Origin: Phytophthora sp. 'mugwort'
Lineage: Eukaryota; Oomycota; Peronosporomycetes; Peronosporales; Peronosporaceae
Assembly: GCA_033558025.1 (NCBI GenBank)
Contig: JAUCEF010000003.1
Coordinates: forward strand, 558,001 to 622,000
Length of the DNA stretch: 64,000 bases
Direction of reading: 5' to 3'
The notes below the pieces were generated by a model that saw nothing but the letters and a program-made list of their open reading frames with translations, ran no database searches and was not told where the DNA came from. A program made the position numbers and the translations under genes. How positions within the stretch are numbered: the stretch's first letter is position 1; each line of letters opens with the position of its first letter. Shown piece after piece: positions 42,801-53,410 of the stretch.

Positions 42801-44530
42801 TGCTGAAACGCTGTCGGTTTGCATAGCGCACTTTTTGCGGTCGAAGCTGAAGCGGAAGTCATGCTTCACAGCCGCAGCGACAGACAAGAGGCTAAAATGC
42901 AATTGCGATGCGTACAGCACACCGTGAAGTGTGAGCGTCTTCGACTTGCCTTTGGAGTCAGCGACTTCCAGCTGAACACGTCCAATCCCTTCAATCAGGA
43001 TTTGATTCTTCCCGTCAGCCTTGATGGATCCACCGCTGGCAGTGATATCGGTGAACCACTGAGGCTCGTGCGTCCAATGACACGTACATCCAGAGTCGAT
43101 AGTCCGCGTGCGGTCCAGCTTTACATTGGCTTGAGCCGCCAGGATTACGGGAGGGTTGACCGTAGTCGCGACAGCGATTAGACCGACATCATGGCGATCC
43201 TGTCGAAACGCCTTGAGGTTGCTACCACTGTCGGCATCATCATCGTCCGAGTCGGATTCGAGAGGACGGTTCCGGGCTCGGTCTTGGCCAAGGTGCTTGC
43301 CACGTCCACAGCGTTTGGCGTCATCTACTCCCTGTTGCGCTTGTCCCGACGCTTGAAGTTGTCGCGATTAGTGCGTCCACGGTTCCAGGTCTTGTTTTTG
43401 TTGTTGCTGTTGGGGTACGGATGGTCTCGCTTCGTGTTTCCTCCTTTGAACACGAAGTTCGCAGGGAGAACTGTGCGAACCTTGACAGACCCGTCGTGAA
43501 GGTCCTTTTGCAGACCAAGACACTGTCGGATATTGTGCCGCGGGCGATCGCATTACGAACAGACGTTGCCAGTATCAGGTCCAAGAGGCCGGGATGCAGA
43601 ACCACAGCGACGAGAGCACTTCATTATTAGTATCTGTCGTCACTGGCATCCGTTGGACAGCGTGTAGCGCTCGTGCGCCTGGAGGTCGCGAACCTTGACT
43701 TCAATGTTCTGCTTCAAGTCTTCTCGTACGGGATGTACTTCCGTCGACCCTTCCAGATGCGGAGGTCATTCTTCCAAGATTTCAGTATGGAAAGGAACAG
43801 GTAGCTATTCTTCTGTCCTTCCGTCATCACCGATTCTGTGGCTTCGTTTGAGGCTTTCATCGCGTTCTGCAGCTTCAGAAAGAACTCAGTAAGATCGGAG
43901 CCTCCCTCGTACTTGATCTTCATCACGTAGTGCTTGATGAAGTAGGGGCCGCCGTGAAAGGCTGCGCCCTCATACTTCTGGCAGATGAAATTGAAGATCT
44001 CGTACGAGGTCGTGAAGTTCTTGACCAGTCGGACGTGAGAATTGTCCATCGTCTTCATCAGGAAGCTTTGGTTTTAGCTACCAGGCGGCGCCGCTCAGGT
44101 GTCCGAAAGGTTAGGGCTTCTCTCTGGCACCACGCTTCTGTCCCTTGGCGGCTTGGCGGCGGTTGAACGGGCGGATGGTGGGTAAATCCTTGCGTTTGAT
44201 CGGAGTGTCGGAGCCATCTCCCGAGTCTTCGTCAGACTCTGAGGGGGGGGGGGTGAGGCCTTCGTCACGCTGTTCGTAGTCCACGGCGTCGGAGTCGACT
44301 TCCGCTTGCTCGGTCGGTTTGTGCTCCGGCGGGTCGTCGACGTCGGACATCTCGCTTCCGCTCTCTTCAACTTCGTCCTCGGAAACGCCATCGTAGTCGG
44401 GCTAGGTCACAATGCCGAGAAGCTGCTTTCCGTCGAGGGCTGCGCACACGCGGGTCTTCCACACGTCGAAGATTTCAGCGCCGACGAGGCGTGGAAAGTC
44501 GTCGCTTGAGGCTTGGCTTGAGCTCACAAC
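39823..44530 (-). pseudogene. Copia gag-pol polyprotein, decayed
   Basis: From the 5' side: DDFPRLVGAEIFDVWKTRVC and AALDGKQLLGIVT, then an in-frame stop. An acidic stretch (MSDVDDPPEHKPTEQAEVDS) and the UBN2-type gag core (DNSHVRLVKNFTTSYEIFNF) follow. A zinc knuckle (CDRPRHNIRQC with the first Cys pair broken by a stop) lies near 43515-43565. Protease has TIDSGCTCHWTHEP near 43085. Integrase is at 42440-41766 (QQNGFTERRMHTIMERVRAL). Reverse transcriptase is at 41360-40250 with YVDDLLII near 40860 and KTAFRNGFFKEEIYMAQPEG. RNase H is at 40179-39823 (NVIYEDNQSCIKISYNSELH, KEMVADIFTKALDKHQF). Many frameshifts and stops. The gene order and the ADIFTKAL ending define Copia. Confidence 0.88.
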
Positions 44531-44834
44531 CTCTTGAGGTGTATGCTGGTTGAAGTGAAGAACGAGAGAGACTTGGAGGAGGTAAAAAAAAGGAGAAGTG
44601 AGTGCATTAGCATGTAGTCAGGAGACGCAGCAGCGTCGACGTTGGTTAGTTCTGACGAAACTACAGTGCTACATACTATGCCATAATAAACACCACATTA
44701 ACAACATAAAGAGGGATTCTAATAACTGGTCATCAGCTCTTGTGGGGTTCTAAGGTACCACTCCATTCCAGATTGAGAGCTCCATTGAACGATATATATT
44801 GTTTCAGAACATGAGCTCCCAAGTCTTACCTGAA

Positions 44835-46220
44835 CTAACTATAGTGGTGTGTGTTGGATGGGGGCAATGCTGCGGTGATTTCAGCTGGCTTTGGTGAGCG
44901 CAAAAGACGTGCAGGGAGTCTGCCCTCCCGCTCCAGTCGCTGTTTTCCCACATGAGGTGGCTTGAAGTTATTGTCTCTGTCGGCTTGGATGCGCAGATCC
45001 ATACAGTTCTGTAACGTTAAGAACGCAGCATTCAACACACGGGGTGGCAGCTCCCAATACGCTTCCGCCGTGGCCGCGATGAGGCCATCGAGATTGCGAG
45101 CTGTCTTCTCCCTTTCCAGAGACTGAATCGCTGTAAAAACTCCAAGGTCACAACAATTCATGTCGGGGCTGTTAGGAGGTTGACATCGCAGCTCCACCTT
45201 CCTATTGCAGCGCTCAAGAGCAACAGCGAAATCATGGTCGGACGGTGTGATGTGAGCGGGAGCGTTGTCTTGCTGAAGGATCACCCGCCCGTCGGTTGAC
45301 ATCTCGCACAAATTGACGGCAGTTTTGTCACCAGCTTCTCGCGATAGGTGTCCTTAGCCACTGAGAGCTCCTTCGTTTCGAGCGTTCCAGCAGGTCGACG
45401 CGCACTAAACCGTTTAGCAGCCACTTGCTTCGGAAAGGCCCAAATTCCGAGCTTCCCGTCGATAAACTTTCCATCGGTGTAATGAGGCCTATTGATGGCC
45501 GCTAATACATGAGTCACAAAACGCTTGCTCTTCACGCGTCGCGTCGGTGCAGGTTCATCCGGCAGCAACAGGAAACGCTGCTGCGGCTCCGTAGTGTAGA
45601 AAATCTTTTCATCCAGATGCACAGTGATGTACATACCGGAGAAAAGCATGCATGTCTTGGCAACGTGCTCCAAGCAAAACGCCAGCCGCATTCGCTTGTT
45701 TTTCATCGGTCAGCAATGGGCGGACCACACTGTTATGAGCGCAGACTGCTGCCCTTTAACTCCCGAAAAAGCGATGTCGGAGGAAGGCTACAAGCTTCAG
45801 CAGCAGAACGAATAGTCGAGCATCCAGCAAGCGGTGTCTGCCATAGAGCCTCGAGGGCTTGGCTACGGTCTCGGTACCGACGCCCGCTGCTGTGCTTACG
45901 GGAAACGGCGCGGTAGACCCCCGATCGCTGCATCTCGCGTTCAGTACGCTTCCAGATACGGCACACCGTCTTGACATGCAGGTGAAGGTGTGTAGTTACC
46001 TCAGCCTTGGCCCCTTTTCGTGGCGACCCATTCTTTAGACGCGTCAGTAACACTGGACCACCTGGTCCAGCTCACTCGCTGTAAGGTTGCGGGTGCGGCG
46101 ACGGGAGCGGTCGAAAGCAGGCATATCTGCATCGGTCAGCATGGTTGTTTCAACCGGCGCTACGTCCTCTCCCGCCCTCTCGAAGAGTGTCATGTTCGTG
46201 AACTCAATGGATAAAGGCAT
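44835..46220 (-). pseudogene. Mariner-like transposase, frameshifted
   Basis: Likely starts MPLSIEFTNMTLFERAGEDV at 46220. The DNA-binding half reads RRRTRNLTASELDQVVQ, then after a frameshift LLTRLKNGSPRKGAKAEVTT and VCRIWKRTEREMQ. The catalytic half has TVHLDEKIFYTTEP (first Asp, with a stop/frame change before it), VILQQDNAPAHITPSDHDFA (second Asp) and PPNSPDMNCCDLGVF (third acidic residue, D-D-D type). It ends at 44835. A further frame change lies near 45290-45310. Catalytic residues survive, but at least three frame disruptions prevent a full-length product. Confidence 0.87.
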
Positions 46221-46229
46221 GGGCACCGT

Positions 46230-46520
46230 GGTCGAATCCGTGGCCGACCTCAGCGCGTTTGTGGCGGAGGCCAGCGCGTACGCGGTGGTCGAGCCCAGCA
46301 CAGGCGCGGTGGTCAAGTCCGGTACGGGCGCGGTGGACGAGTCCAGCACGGGCGCGTGGTCGGGCGCGGTGGACGAGTAGTGCGACGGCGCGGTGGTCTA
46401 GTCCAGCACGGGCGCGGGTGGTCGGGCGCAGCATGGGCGCGGCGGTCGAGTCCAGCACAGGCCCGGCGGTCAAGTAGGGCGCCAGCGCGTTGGTCGAGTT
46501 GTGCACGGACGCGGTCAAGT
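46230..46520. repeat. GC-rich minisatellite inside the mariner-like element
   Basis: Imperfect units of about 24-27 bp built on GCGCGGTGGTCGAGTCCAGC, occurring some ten times with spacing changes. It lies just upstream of the transposase start. In minus-strand frames it reads GLDHRACAGLDHR-type repeats. Probably expanded by replication slippage. Confidence 0.7.
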
Positions 46521-46898
46521 CCGGTGCATACGAGGTCGAGGTCACCGGGGGCATGGACAGCGTGGTCCTGAGTCGTATGGACCAAGTTTACCAAGGGCTG
46601 GTTGGTGATGTTGGTTCAACTTGGTCGGGAGGGGTGAAATCTTGCAATGGCAGTCAATTTGCATTGCGGAAGAAGAACGCCACTCACGCTTTTCACCAGG
46701 TTGGCGTCAAAACTTGGCGCCTTGTGGAGCTGCGCACATGAAACGAATGGTTGCGGTACGTCGCGTCTTTTCGTCTTAACGCCCACCTTGTTGTGGTTCA
46801 AATGAACTTAATATCGCACCTTGTTCTAAAAGGGGGCTCTTAATCTGGAATGGAGTAGTACATTGTAGCAAGCCTGGAAGGCTAACTTCAACAGACGA

Positions 46899-47883
46899 CA
46901 TGAGGGTCCTCGCGAGCTTTCAAAACCTACAGAGGACAACCCTTTCCTCTTCTTAGATATAAAATGGTGTCTGGATAGTGCTCCGCCATTTAATCAAGCT
47001 GACAGTTTACGTCGTGCTGGTGTCTACGATGGATCGGCGAGCGGTTTTCGTGCCCGTGGCAAATGCAAGTTTGGTTAAGGATCGGATAGCGTTTTCCGCT
47101 TACCACATCACGCGGAACCACTGCCACATACGCGACCGAGAGCTGCTGTCTGGGGGTCATGGACAACCGTGAAAACGTTGCCGAGCGTGCACTTGCATGT
47201 CTTGCGGACCGTGCCCCAAGCTGTGGCTTATAGAGGTCTCGCTGCAGTATCCGACGCTAACCATGCTATAATCACAAACTCTGTAGGAGACGCTGCCAAT
47301 TAATGTCCTCGGGCCCAAGGAACTGGCGGTGAATTCTAGTTCTAACCTGCTACGTATTTCGATACCCCCCGGCGCGTCAAGTCGTAAAGGAGGCATTGGT
47401 GCTGACAAAATTAAGCACTCGTCTCAGCCTCGACGATATCTATCAACCCAAAACACAACAAACCAGAAACACGATCATCAATCAAAATGGTTGGCGACGC
47501 GATAGGAGCTCGCTATGCTCCATGCAACTTGTCACAGTGCGTCCACGCTGTGTTTTGAGCTGGACGACCAGCGTGACTGAAATCACAGAACGCTACCGCC
47601 CCAGTTTCTGCAAGATTTCTGCCGCCCTTTGTCTCTCTCGCCTATCCAGAGTTAGGGATTCGCAACCCTCACCCTCAACATCCCATCGTCAAGGCAAAGT
47701 CAAGCCAGACATCCGATCATGAAAAACTTAAGCTAATTCGGCTGCTTCTTGAGATTGGATCTGAATGAATACTGTACTGTATTTGTACAGTGTACACCCA
47801 AGACTCAACAACCGACACCAAGTTTTTGAGGCTCACGGAGATCGTCACTTAGGAATTTACTCGAGCGTACACAAGACGTCGAG
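46899..47883. other. Spacer between the Copia element and copy 4
   Basis: No supported gene; the longest ORF (108 codons at 47396) shows no domain. It contains the 5' flank of START/FYVE-like copy 4, with TGTACTGTA- and TGTACA-type short palindromes near 47775-47795. Confidence 0.45.
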
Positions 47884-49266
47884 ATGGAAAACCGGAGAGT
47901 TGTTTATCCGCCGGCGCCGCTCAAGCTGTCGGCCGAAGATGAGCGCTCAATTGAAATGATCGCCGATCGACTAATAGCAGAGACTTTGCACGTCAGCGAG
48001 GACTTTGCAGCCCAAGGCCATGTGGCCGACCCGAGCTGCTGGAAGCGGATCAAGGAGAAAGACAACTTCATTGCATACCAGGACGTCTCCAACCCTCGTG
48101 CGTTTACACGAGAAAGAGTTTGGAGTGAAGATACTGTGGTCGTGACAGCTTCCCCACAGAACCCAACGTTCTACCCGACAAGTAACCGGTCTCTTCAAGA
48201 CTCGTTGCTCCAAGAAGGTTTTCATAACATTGACGACTATGACTCGGAAGACGAGAGAAGCCTCCATCACGACGAGTTCACAAAGTTTGGAGCAAAAGCG
48301 GGGGCAGAGATTAGTGTCTTGGAGAAGTTCCGACCAGCAAACGTCCCGACAGTTTTCTCCCACGGCGTCTTCCCGGGTACTGTCGAGGACATGGCGCTTG
48401 CCTTTTTAGCCGATACGGACGAACGAAGTCAGACGCGTTTTAACACTAATAAGGACATGGTGGTGGAAGATATGAGGATTCTGGCGCAGATTCACGGACC
48501 GACGAAGGAAGACCCGTTCCGGTTTCTTGGCATCAAGTGGTGCACGAGCATGCCCAGTCGCACAGTGTCGCTCGTTGTCAAGCCCCGAGACTATTTGATC
48601 ATCGAGTCTACGGGCATGGCACTGGACTCGAACGGAGAGCGCTTCGCCTACCTATTGAACCACTCGATTGAGCTGGATGAGGTGCCCGATTTCCGGGAGT
48701 TTGGTCTAGTACGCACAATCTTCTCGGCTTGTCATATCATGAAGCCGCGCGAGAACGGAGAGACCGTGGAAGCGTACGCGAGGGGCTTTTTGATCATTGG
48801 AGGCAGCTTCAGTGTTCGTGTTGGCGCTGCTCAGCTTGCTGAAGGTATTATTGCAGTTCCCCGCGCTTTAGAGGAGGCCTACTTAAAGAAGCTCACGTGG
48901 ATGATGCACGACCAGCAGCGGTGGAGTTCTAGCAGCAGCAGTACCAGTGAAAGCAGCAGCTTTAGTAGCAGTAATGGCTCCAAGTCCTTGTTGGAGAAGG
49001 CTGCCATTTGTTCCTGTTGTCATGGGAAGGTCTCGTCAAGAAGACTGGGAAACTTCATGGAAAGGAGGCTGGTTGCAGGTTGCAGTCTTTGTCGACAAAC
49101 AGTGTGCCACAAATGCACCGTAAAGAAACTGCTGCCACTGGAGGGTGCCCGTGGCCGATATATGAAGAAGAAAGAACGGGAGTTCTGCTTGGACTGCTAC
49201 CTCAAAGCGAAGCGGCTGCCCGCGTGGCATGTCGCTGTGGTGACGCTTGCCAAATCGTCTTCATAA
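47884..49266 (+). CDS. START-like / FYVE-type zinc finger protein, copy 4
   Basis: A 460-residue intact ORF, MENRRVVYPPAPLKLSAEDE. N-terminal block: IADRLIAETLHVSEDFAAQG, WKRIKEKDNFIAYQD. This copy lacks the usual Arg-Arg doublet after the YR/YQ position and has a long acidic linker (DDYDSEDERSLHHDEF). START-like region: GVFPGTVEDMALAFLADTDE, DPFRFLGIKWCTSMP, IESTGMALDSNGERFAYLL, YLKKLTWMM. A Ser-rich spacer of about 30 residues precedes the finger: CSCC, CSLC, CHKC and FCLDC pairs, with a longer first loop than the other copies. No RKHHCR motif. It is tail-to-tail with copy 5, 527 bp apart, and the two share the CTVKK finger variant, suggesting an old inverted duplication. Confidence 0.9.
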   Translation: MENRRVVYPPAPLKLSAEDERSIEMIADRLIAETLHVSEDFAAQGHVADPSCWKRIKEKDNFIAYQDVSNPRAFTRERVWSEDTVVVTASPQNPTFYPTSNRSLQDSLLQEGFHNIDDYDSEDERSLHHDEFTKFGAKAGAEISVLEKFRPANVPTVFSHGVFPGTVEDMALAFLADTDERSQTRFNTNKDMVVEDMRILAQIHGPTKEDPFRFLGIKWCTSMPSRTVSLVVKPRDYLIIESTGMALDSNGERFAYLLNHSIELDEVPDFREFGLVRTIFSACHIMKPRENGETVEAYARGFLIIGGSFSVRVGAAQLAEGIIAVPRALEEAYLKKLTWMMHDQQRWSSSSSSTSESSSFSSSNGSKSLLEKAAICSCCHGKVSSRRLGNFMERRLVAGCSLCRQTVCHKCTVKKLLPLEGARGRYMKKKEREFCLDCYLKAKRLPAWHVAVVTLAKSSS

Positions 49267-49793
49267 ACGTAGAAAAGCTAAGAAATAGACTATAAACTGC
49301 ATTTCCTGCATCAAACACTCAAGATTACACCAGCCATTCCGTCCTTTGTCGTACGCTTGCGTTGATTGTGCCAACGTGTTCGTCAGTGACAAGTATGCAA
49401 TACGACTTCAAGTCGATGTCACGCGAAGACTTATAGTGGGATTTACCTGGAACTACAGTATACACTGCAGTATGTCAATAAAGAAGACACAACCAGTTAT
49501 AACCTTCATAACATTATAGTGCTACTTAAGTAATCTGGTCGAGTTTTGCCCTAGACACCTTATTATCTTCACGTATCTATGCACAGATCATGTCATGTTA
49601 TTAAGGCCAATTTCTGTACAGTGTGCACAACCCAAGTCTGGATGACCATGATGCAGTCGAGTGCTGTACCGCCATCAAAATTTTATAATGTGCGGAAGTT
49701 AATTTGCACGTCGTGCAGTATTTTTGCTGCTGTGAGCTTAAAACTACAAGGAACTATCTGGTGGGGGTAATTAGAGCTTTGAACACGACCTCC
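49267..49793. other. Spacer between convergent copies 4 and 5
   Basis: AT-rich, with no ORF beyond 63 codons. It must hold both 3' ends. AATAAAG near 49479 could serve as a polyadenylation signal for copy 4. Confidence 0.45.
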
Positions 49794-51116
49794 TTACGGC
49801 TTTGGCAGCGTTGCCATTGCAACTTTTAATGCCGACAGCTTCTTCGCCTTAAAGTAACACGTCAAGCAGAACACGAGGCTTTTCTGGCTCGACATGTCAA
49901 TAGGAAGGTTCTTCTTGACGGTACATTTCTTGCAGACCTTGTGTCGACACAAAAAGCACGTAGTGTTACTCTCAAGCAGCTTCTTGAATCCCTTGATAGG
50001 GAGCTTATGGCAGCATGCACAACCCTCGCGCTTGTCGTCGCCTCCATGGCCAAGCTGTCGTCGAGCAGACGCATGAACAAACCACGCCAGTTTCTTTAGG
50101 TACGATTCCTCTACAACCTGCGCCGTGTCCAGCAAGCTGTCGCTGAAGATTTGAATCGAGGCTCCAGTGCTGAAGTGGCCACCAGCATTACAGTATCCGC
50201 GGAAATACACCTCCACTTCGTCTTGGCTGTTGTATGCACGCACGATACGGCAGCTCGACGTACGAAGCCGTACCAGTCCTTGCTTGCGGTACTCCGGGAC
50301 TTCCTCGATCTCGACAGAGTGGCTCAAGAAGTAGAAAACATGCTCGCCATTCGAGTCCATTGCCATGCCTGTGGCCTCGAGCACCACCATATCTCGAGGC
50401 TTGGTCACCACACTACCTGCTCGATTCGACGCGTACGAGCTCCACTTGATGCCGAGAAACTGGAACGGGTCCTGCTGGGTTGGGCCGCGGATCTGAGCCA
50501 AGATGCGCAGGTCCTTGATACTCACTTCCTTACTCGCTGCCGCCCGCATGACGCTGCGCTCCTCTGTGTCTGCTAGAAAGCCGAGGCCCGCATCGTCCAC
50601 CGTTCCTGGCACCACGCCGCCGCCAAATACCATTGGAGTGTTAGGGGGACGTGTCTTGCCCAGCAGGCTCTGCTCGGGAGTCTCACCGTCGATTCGGCTG
50701 TTCTCGTAGTAGTCTGAGCCGCCAAGCGAAGACGAGTCGTCCTGTGAAGACTCGTACGATAGGTGCGTGTAGCTGCGCCCCATCAATTCACTCAAAGAAC
50801 TGTTGGTCGAGTAAAGCTTCGGACGGTGCACGAACGACGAGTCCACAGCTTCTTCCGTTCCAAGCCGGTCGCGTCGTGCACGGCGTTGGCCGCGTGACCG
50901 GGAACGGTATGCCGTCATGCTGCCTCTTTCCATCACGACTTTCCACCGCTCCAGGTCGACGGAGCGTCGGTCGGCGATAAAGTCTTCGCTCGTCTGCAGC
51001 GTCTCGGCCACAAGCTGGTCGGCCAGCGTCTCGTACTGCTCCATGTCCGTGCGGGTGAGCACCAGCTCCCGGGGCGGGAACAGGTGGCCGGCATCCCACG
51101 AATCTCCGAACCGCAT
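49794..51116 (-). CDS. START-like / FYVE-type zinc finger protein, copy 5
   Basis: A 440-residue product is chosen from the ATG at 51116 (MRFGDSWDAGHLFPPRELVL). An in-frame ATG at 51173 would add 19 basic residues not seen in paralogues. N-terminal block: LADQLVAETLQTSEDFIADR, WKVVMERGSMTAYRSRSR. Acidic Ser/Tyr-rich linker. START-like region: GGVVPGTVDDAGLGFLADTE, DPFQFLGIKWSSYASN, PRDMVVLEATGMAMDSNGEH, ESYLKKLAWFV. Finger: CACC, CFLC, CKKC and FCLTC with FYVE spacing, missing RKHHCR. Intact and intronless. Closest partners in the window are copy 4 and the pseudogene copy 3. Confidence 0.9.
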   Translation of the reverse strand: MRFGDSWDAGHLFPPRELVLTRTDMEQYETLADQLVAETLQTSEDFIADRRSVDLERWKVVMERGSMTAYRSRSRGQRRARRDRLGTEEAVDSSFVHRPKLYSTNSSLSELMGRSYTHLSYESSQDDSSSLGGSDYYENSRIDGETPEQSLLGKTRPPNTPMVFGGGVVPGTVDDAGLGFLADTEERSVMRAAASKEVSIKDLRILAQIRGPTQQDPFQFLGIKWSSYASNRAGSVVTKPRDMVVLEATGMAMDSNGEHVFYFLSHSVEIEEVPEYRKQGLVRLRTSSCRIVRAYNSQDEVEVYFRGYCNAGGHFSTGASIQIFSDSLLDTAQVVEESYLKKLAWFVHASARRQLGHGGDDKREGCACCHKLPIKGFKKLLESNTTCFLCRHKVCKKCTVKKNLPIDMSSQKSLVFCLTCYFKAKKLSALKVAMATLPKP

Positions 51117-51173
51117 GCTGCTTTTTGCAATCGGTCTATCGGATCGAAAGCGCTTCGCGAAATGAATCAACAC

Positions 51174-52189
51174 TATGTGGAGACGAGAGTGGCTCGAGAT
51201 CCTTCAACTGAGATCTGAACGTCTTCATCTGGTGGGTCGTCACGTCGCGCCATGAGCGACATGGAGGCTCTGAGCCTATCTGGAGCCTCCAAGTCGCACA
51301 TGTTGAAGCCTTATACGCCCCGACCACGGGCTCATATGGCCTCTGTAGAATCGGACTGGGACATCCGCTCTTCACGGCGGAGAAACGAGGCTCGACACTC
51401 TGGGGGATAGGGGCTATAGGCGCCAATAAGCTGGCGCAAGATGTCCGCGTGTCCGCCAAGGACATCATCGAATTATTGGTCCCCAGGACCACGTATGCGG
51501 CCGTACGACGGCATCAAGTGCCGATCTCGGAGGCGAGGACCGCACTCGTAAGCTGTGTGCTTAGCACACTGCATACTGTGCTCTGCAGCCGAAATTACTT
51601 GACATCAAGCGCACTGGACACAAGCTGGAATATTCGTTGTGCGATGACTGATCATCTGGATCCTGGCCGCTGCGTTCCATGTTGACGGCGGTGCCGCCAT
51701 CAGCTGGCGGAGAATGGAATGGGGCCGCGCCGCACCGAGAACCTGTTGGCAAAAACTATTGGCCACGCGCGCAGGCTAGACACGGGACCTTGTCGGCGCA
51801 TGGCGGGTGCTTCGAATGGCGATACAGCAACCATAATACGACACTACAACAAGAAATACAGCAACCTTACCGCCTACAGCAACAATAAAAACAGCTGGAT
51901 GCACGGTAATTTATTAGGAGGGAGCGTAAATTACCTGGAAACGTCGCCTTCGTCACCAGTCATCTTTAAATTAATGATAACTATGACACACCAAATGCAT
52001 GCATTGCACACAGATGTGTGTACAACACACGACCCCACGTGCGACATGCTGCACACTTGATGAATTTCCCCAAAGATCCTGTAGTGCCGCAAGAATGGAC
52101 GAAAAAACGCTGGCACGAGAGCTGGTACGCGCAAGACTCGACGAGCTCGCTGACATGAAGAAAAAGCTGAGAAGATGACCATGAGAGGT
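51174..52189. other. Stretch with no supported gene, carrying AGCAACC motifs
   Basis: Only short ORFs. AGCAACCATAA occurs at 51826, with variants AGCAACCTTA and AGCAACAATAA just after it. The same motif recurs at 52298, 52316, 55462 and 55491 and inverted at 55513, around the MULE gene. They could be subterminal repeats of that element. Confidence 0.4.
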
Positions 52190-53410
52190 GGGGCGAGACG
52201 CTAGCGATGGACTTCACGCTTGGCACGAACAACCTCGGGTATCATTTGGGTATGGTTTGTGATTGCAACTTTATCATAGAGCACCCTTATTTATAGCAAC
52301 CTTATTAGCCATATAGCAACCATAATTAATAACCCGTCATTGCGATACTGCCCTGTAGGGAGCCTGGTCGTCACTACCGCCACGGATAGAGGATTCCCGG
52401 TTATCGACTTCATATGCCTGAACAAGCAGGCTGTGACAATATCGACTATTCTGGAATACTTTAAAGAGAAGAACCCGAATTGGCGCGGCGTCGAAACTGT
52501 ATTCATTGATAAAGACTTCGTGGGAAATGGCGGGTTCTCGAAGAGTGCTTTCCGACAGCTACCATTTTGCTCTGTCAGTTCCATGCCATCTCTTATTGGA
52601 AAAAGTTATGAGCTGGTCGACGTTTCACGCCAAGATCGCCCAGCGTAAAGAACTTCTCAGCTAAATGACAGCTCTCCTTTACAGGTTGGTTGATGTGCGA
52701 ACAACTTTTTGGCTGTGTCTATTCTAACTTTATGCTGTGTTATTAGCTCGACGCAAGATGCTTATGAAGCTGGCTTTGAAGCGCTCAAACGATACTGCAA
52801 AACCAACAACAAACAAGCCTTCTTCGCCTACATTGACAAAAACTGGAATTCATGTCGTGCCATGTGGTCGAACTTCTCTCGCGGAAAACATTTTACTGCG
52901 GGAAACAACTGCGAACCGTATCGAGTCGAACTGGAACAGTTGAAAATGCTGCTAGGACTGAAGACAAGAATTTACAAGACAAGTTATGGGTTGCTGCAGC
53001 ATGAGGTAACGATAGTACAGCAAATTATTTCGGAGATCGGGAAGCAATACGCTTCCTCACGGGTGCCTAAAACAGTTCCTCGATATTTGCGAGCAGTCGC
53101 CACCAGATTGTTAAAGAATATGTTGGAGAAGGTGAAACCTCTGCAGCAATGAAAATCAATGGAGAAGTGGCGTCTGCCGCTGATTCGTTTGCTACCTATC
53201 GTGCGCATGCCCAAGTTAAAGTTGCCGAAAGAAAGGATACTAAATGACCATGACGATGAATCCTCTTCGTCCAAGGCACCGAGACAGGTAGCCTATGTCC
53301 ATCTGAACCGAATGAACGAGCAAACCAGGTCGTACTTTCTTCTGCTGGGAAGTACTCATACGGAAAAGCTATGCTTGAGCCTCTGCTTCAGCATCTATCC
53401 AACCTAGACA
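52190..53410 (+). pseudogene. MULE-type transposase, catalytic and C-terminal half
   Basis: Starts mid-protein: WGETLAMDFTLGTNNLGYHL (52190-52250) contains the first catalytic Asp. An apparent 117-bp intron follows (G|GTATGG...CTGTAG|GG), then SLVVTTATDRGFPVIDFICL, FKEKNPNWRGVETVFIDKDF (second Asp) and, in another frame, TATILLCQFHAISYWKK. The frame then shifts through MSWSTFHAKIAQRKELLS to SSTQDAYEAGFEALKRYCKT, MWSNFSRGKHFTAGN, NRIESNWNS, LKMLLGLKTRIYKTSYGLLQ and ISEIGKQYASSRVPKTVPRY. A tail PLIRLLPIVRMPKLKLPKER and VAYVHLNRMNEQTRSYFLL runs to about 53407. This is the MURA/FAR1-type core of Mutator-like elements. Its N-terminal half is missing here but appears inverted at 53810-55120. Confidence 0.78.

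Larger units (their letters stand above)
44758..46858 (-). mobile_element. Mariner/Tc1-like DNA transposon nested in the Copia LTR
   Basis: Terminal inverted repeats start CCACTCCATTCCAGATTGAG at left and CTACTCCATTCCAGATTAAG at right (reading inward); they match over about 26 bp with four differences. A TA dinucleotide flanks both ends (44756-44757 and 46859-46860), the mariner target duplication. Length 2101 bp. Inside are a minus-strand transposase (44835-46220) and a GC-rich minisatellite (about 46230-46520). The host LTR is readable across the insertion point. Confidence 0.92.
37744..46893 (-). mobile_element. Copia (Ty1-type) LTR retrotransposon with nested mariner and an antisense gene
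   Basis: Bounded to the base: LTRs begin TGTTGAGGTG (37744) or TCTTGAGGTG (44532) and end TTCAACA (38002 and 46893). A 5-bp duplication GACGA lies immediately outside each end (37739-37743 and 46894-46898). The element runs on the minus strand: 5' LTR at right, then gag, zinc knuckle, protease, integrase, reverse transcriptase and RNase H (the Copia order), then an antisense chromodomain-OTU gene, then the 3' LTR. A purine-rich tract on the minus strand (AGAGGCAGGGAGGC) abuts the 3' LTR. Without the nested transposon the element is about 7.0 kb. Confidence 0.93.
44532..46893 (-). repeat. Copia 5' LTR, interrupted by a mariner-like element
   Basis: LTR sequence lies at 44532-44757 and resumes at 46859-46893. 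It matches the 3' LTR on both sides of the insertion. On the minus strand the base next to it starts GAGGTTGTGAGCTCAAGCC, a candidate primer-binding site resembling the complement of the initiator-tRNA anticodon region. The outer end is followed by GACGA. Confidence 0.88.
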
